5,343 nt of DNA, taken from positions 1 to 5,343 of the forward strand of contig JBDTRG010000055.1 of assembly GCA_039931775.1 (NCBI GenBank). Direction: 5' to 3'. The number at the start of each line of letters is the position of its first letter. The stretch's first letter is position 1. Source of the DNA: CAIWHR01 sp039931775 (GTDB lineage: Bacteria > Pseudomonadota > Gammaproteobacteria > Burkholderiales > Casimicrobiaceae). Below, one piece after another: positions 4,684 to 5,343 of the stretch. The translations under genes were made by a program, and so were the position numbers. A model generated the notes under the pieces. It was not told the DNA's origin. It did no database searches and saw nothing but the letters and a program-made list of their open reading frames with translations.

Positions 4684-5343
4684 TCAGGCGCGCGATTCCA
4701 GGAAGGCCTCGGCGTCCAGCGCCGCCATGCAGCCGGTACCCGCGGAAGTGACCGCCTGCCGGTAGACGTGGTCGGCGACGTCGCCCGCGGCGAACACGCC
4801 GGGAGCGCTGGTCGCCGTCGCGTCGCCTTCGGACCCGCTCTTGACCTTGATGTAGCCACCGGCCATCGTGAGCTGGCCCTCGAAAATGCCGGTGTTAGGG
4901 GTGTGGCCGATCGCGATGAACACGCCCATGGCGGCGAGGTCCTCGGTGGCGCCGGTCTTCACGTCCTTGATGCGCGCGCCCGTCACGCCGGTCTTGTCGC
5001 CAAGCACTTCGTCGAGCGTTCGGTTCCAGCGCACGCGGATGTTGCCGCTGCCTTTCGTCTTCGCCATCAGCTTGTCGATCAGGATCGCCTCCGCGCGGAA
5101 CTTGTCGCGGCGATGGACCACCGTGACCGACTTGGCGATGTTGGACAGATACAGCGCCTCCTCGACGGCGGTGTTGCCACCGCCGACCACGACGACGTCC
5201 TGCCCCTTGTAGAAAAACCCGTCGCAGGTCGCGCAGGCGGACACGCCCTTGCCCATGAAAGCCTCCTCGGACGGGATGCCGAGATAGCGCGCTGACGCGC
5301 CGGTCGCGATGATCAATGCGTCGCACGTGTACTCGCCGTGGTC
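4684..5343 (-). CDS. trxB: Thioredoxin reductase, C-terminal two-thirds (partial)
   Basis: The last 219 residues of the roughly 320-aa flavoenzyme are visible; the 5' part runs past the window end, so the N-terminal FAD-binding GxGxxG is not seen. The frame is open through 5343. Visible hallmarks in order: DALIIATGASARYLGIPSEE; the redox-active CATCDG (Cys codons at 5235-5233 and 5226-5224); the NADPH Rossmann motif VVVVGGGNTAVEEA and HRRDKFRAE; and the second FAD motif GVFAAGDVADHVYRQA near the C-terminus, with SAGTGCMAALDAE after it. The enzyme passes electrons from NADPH via FAD and the Cys pair to thioredoxin, in the cytosol, as a homodimer. All catalytic residues in the visible part are intact. 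It is first in a minus-strand pair with the Smr gene. The TTG at 5316 is internal and not the start. Confidence 0.97.
   Translation of the reverse strand, partial: DHGEYTCDALIIATGASARYLGIPSEEAFMGKGVSACATCDGFFYKGQDVVVVGGGNTAVEEALYLSNIAKSVTVVHRRDKFRAEAILIDKLMAKTKGSGNIRVRWNRTLDEVLGDKTGVTGARIKDVKTGATEDLAAMGVFIAIGHTPNTGIFEGQLTMAGGYIKVKSGSEGDATATSAPGVFAAGDVADHVYRQAVTSAGTGCMAALDAEAFLESRA

Noticed and set aside
4465..5295. Long plus-strand frame opposite trxB and smr.
   Set aside because: It is an Arg/His/Ala-rich shadow of two confidently identified minus-strand genes.

Overview
The window is high-GC DNA with the gene content and protein style of a Burkholderiales betaproteobacterium (Burkholderia, Paraburkholderia or Caballeronia type). 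That placement rests on the thioredoxin reductase plus Smr-domain gene pair, the strongly G/C-ending codons in the right half, and the small secreted proteins on the left. It is an inference from sequence style, not from a database search.

Left part (1-1494): two genes on the minus strand encode small exported proteins. One is a 152-aa protein with a signal peptide and a carboxypeptidase-regulatory-like beta-sandwich. The other is a 245-aa low-complexity secreted protein of unknown function with a repeated ESRSN motif. The 265 bp between them holds a GC-only hairpin and a perfect 14-bp palindrome, probably the end of the upstream transcript.

Middle part (1495-2162): a 668-bp gene-free divergent region. 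It carries a near-perfect sigma-54 (-24/-12) promoter firing toward the 245-aa gene. Three copies of a CCGGTTT motif lie 34 to 106 bp upstream of the -24 element, where an enhancer-binding activator would sit. This is the most specific regulatory signal in the window.

Next (2163-3207) is a decayed 14-TM drug-efflux-type MFS transporter (DHA2/EmrB type). Its coding sequence runs through all three forward frames. The expected TM4-TM6 block and the TM13-TM14 block are missing, and the reading frame changes at each gap. It should not make a working transporter.

Right part (3400-5343): a plus-strand cysteine-dioxygenase-like cupin gene converges on a minus-strand pair, trxB (cut by the window end) followed 30 bp later by an Smr-domain protein gene. 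The convergent stop codons are 6 bp apart and lie in the two arms of one hairpin, a compact bidirectional terminator candidate. trxB and smr look like one transcription unit. The cupin stands alone with its own strong ribosome binding site. No RNA genes, CRISPR arrays, insertion sequences or phage genes were seen.
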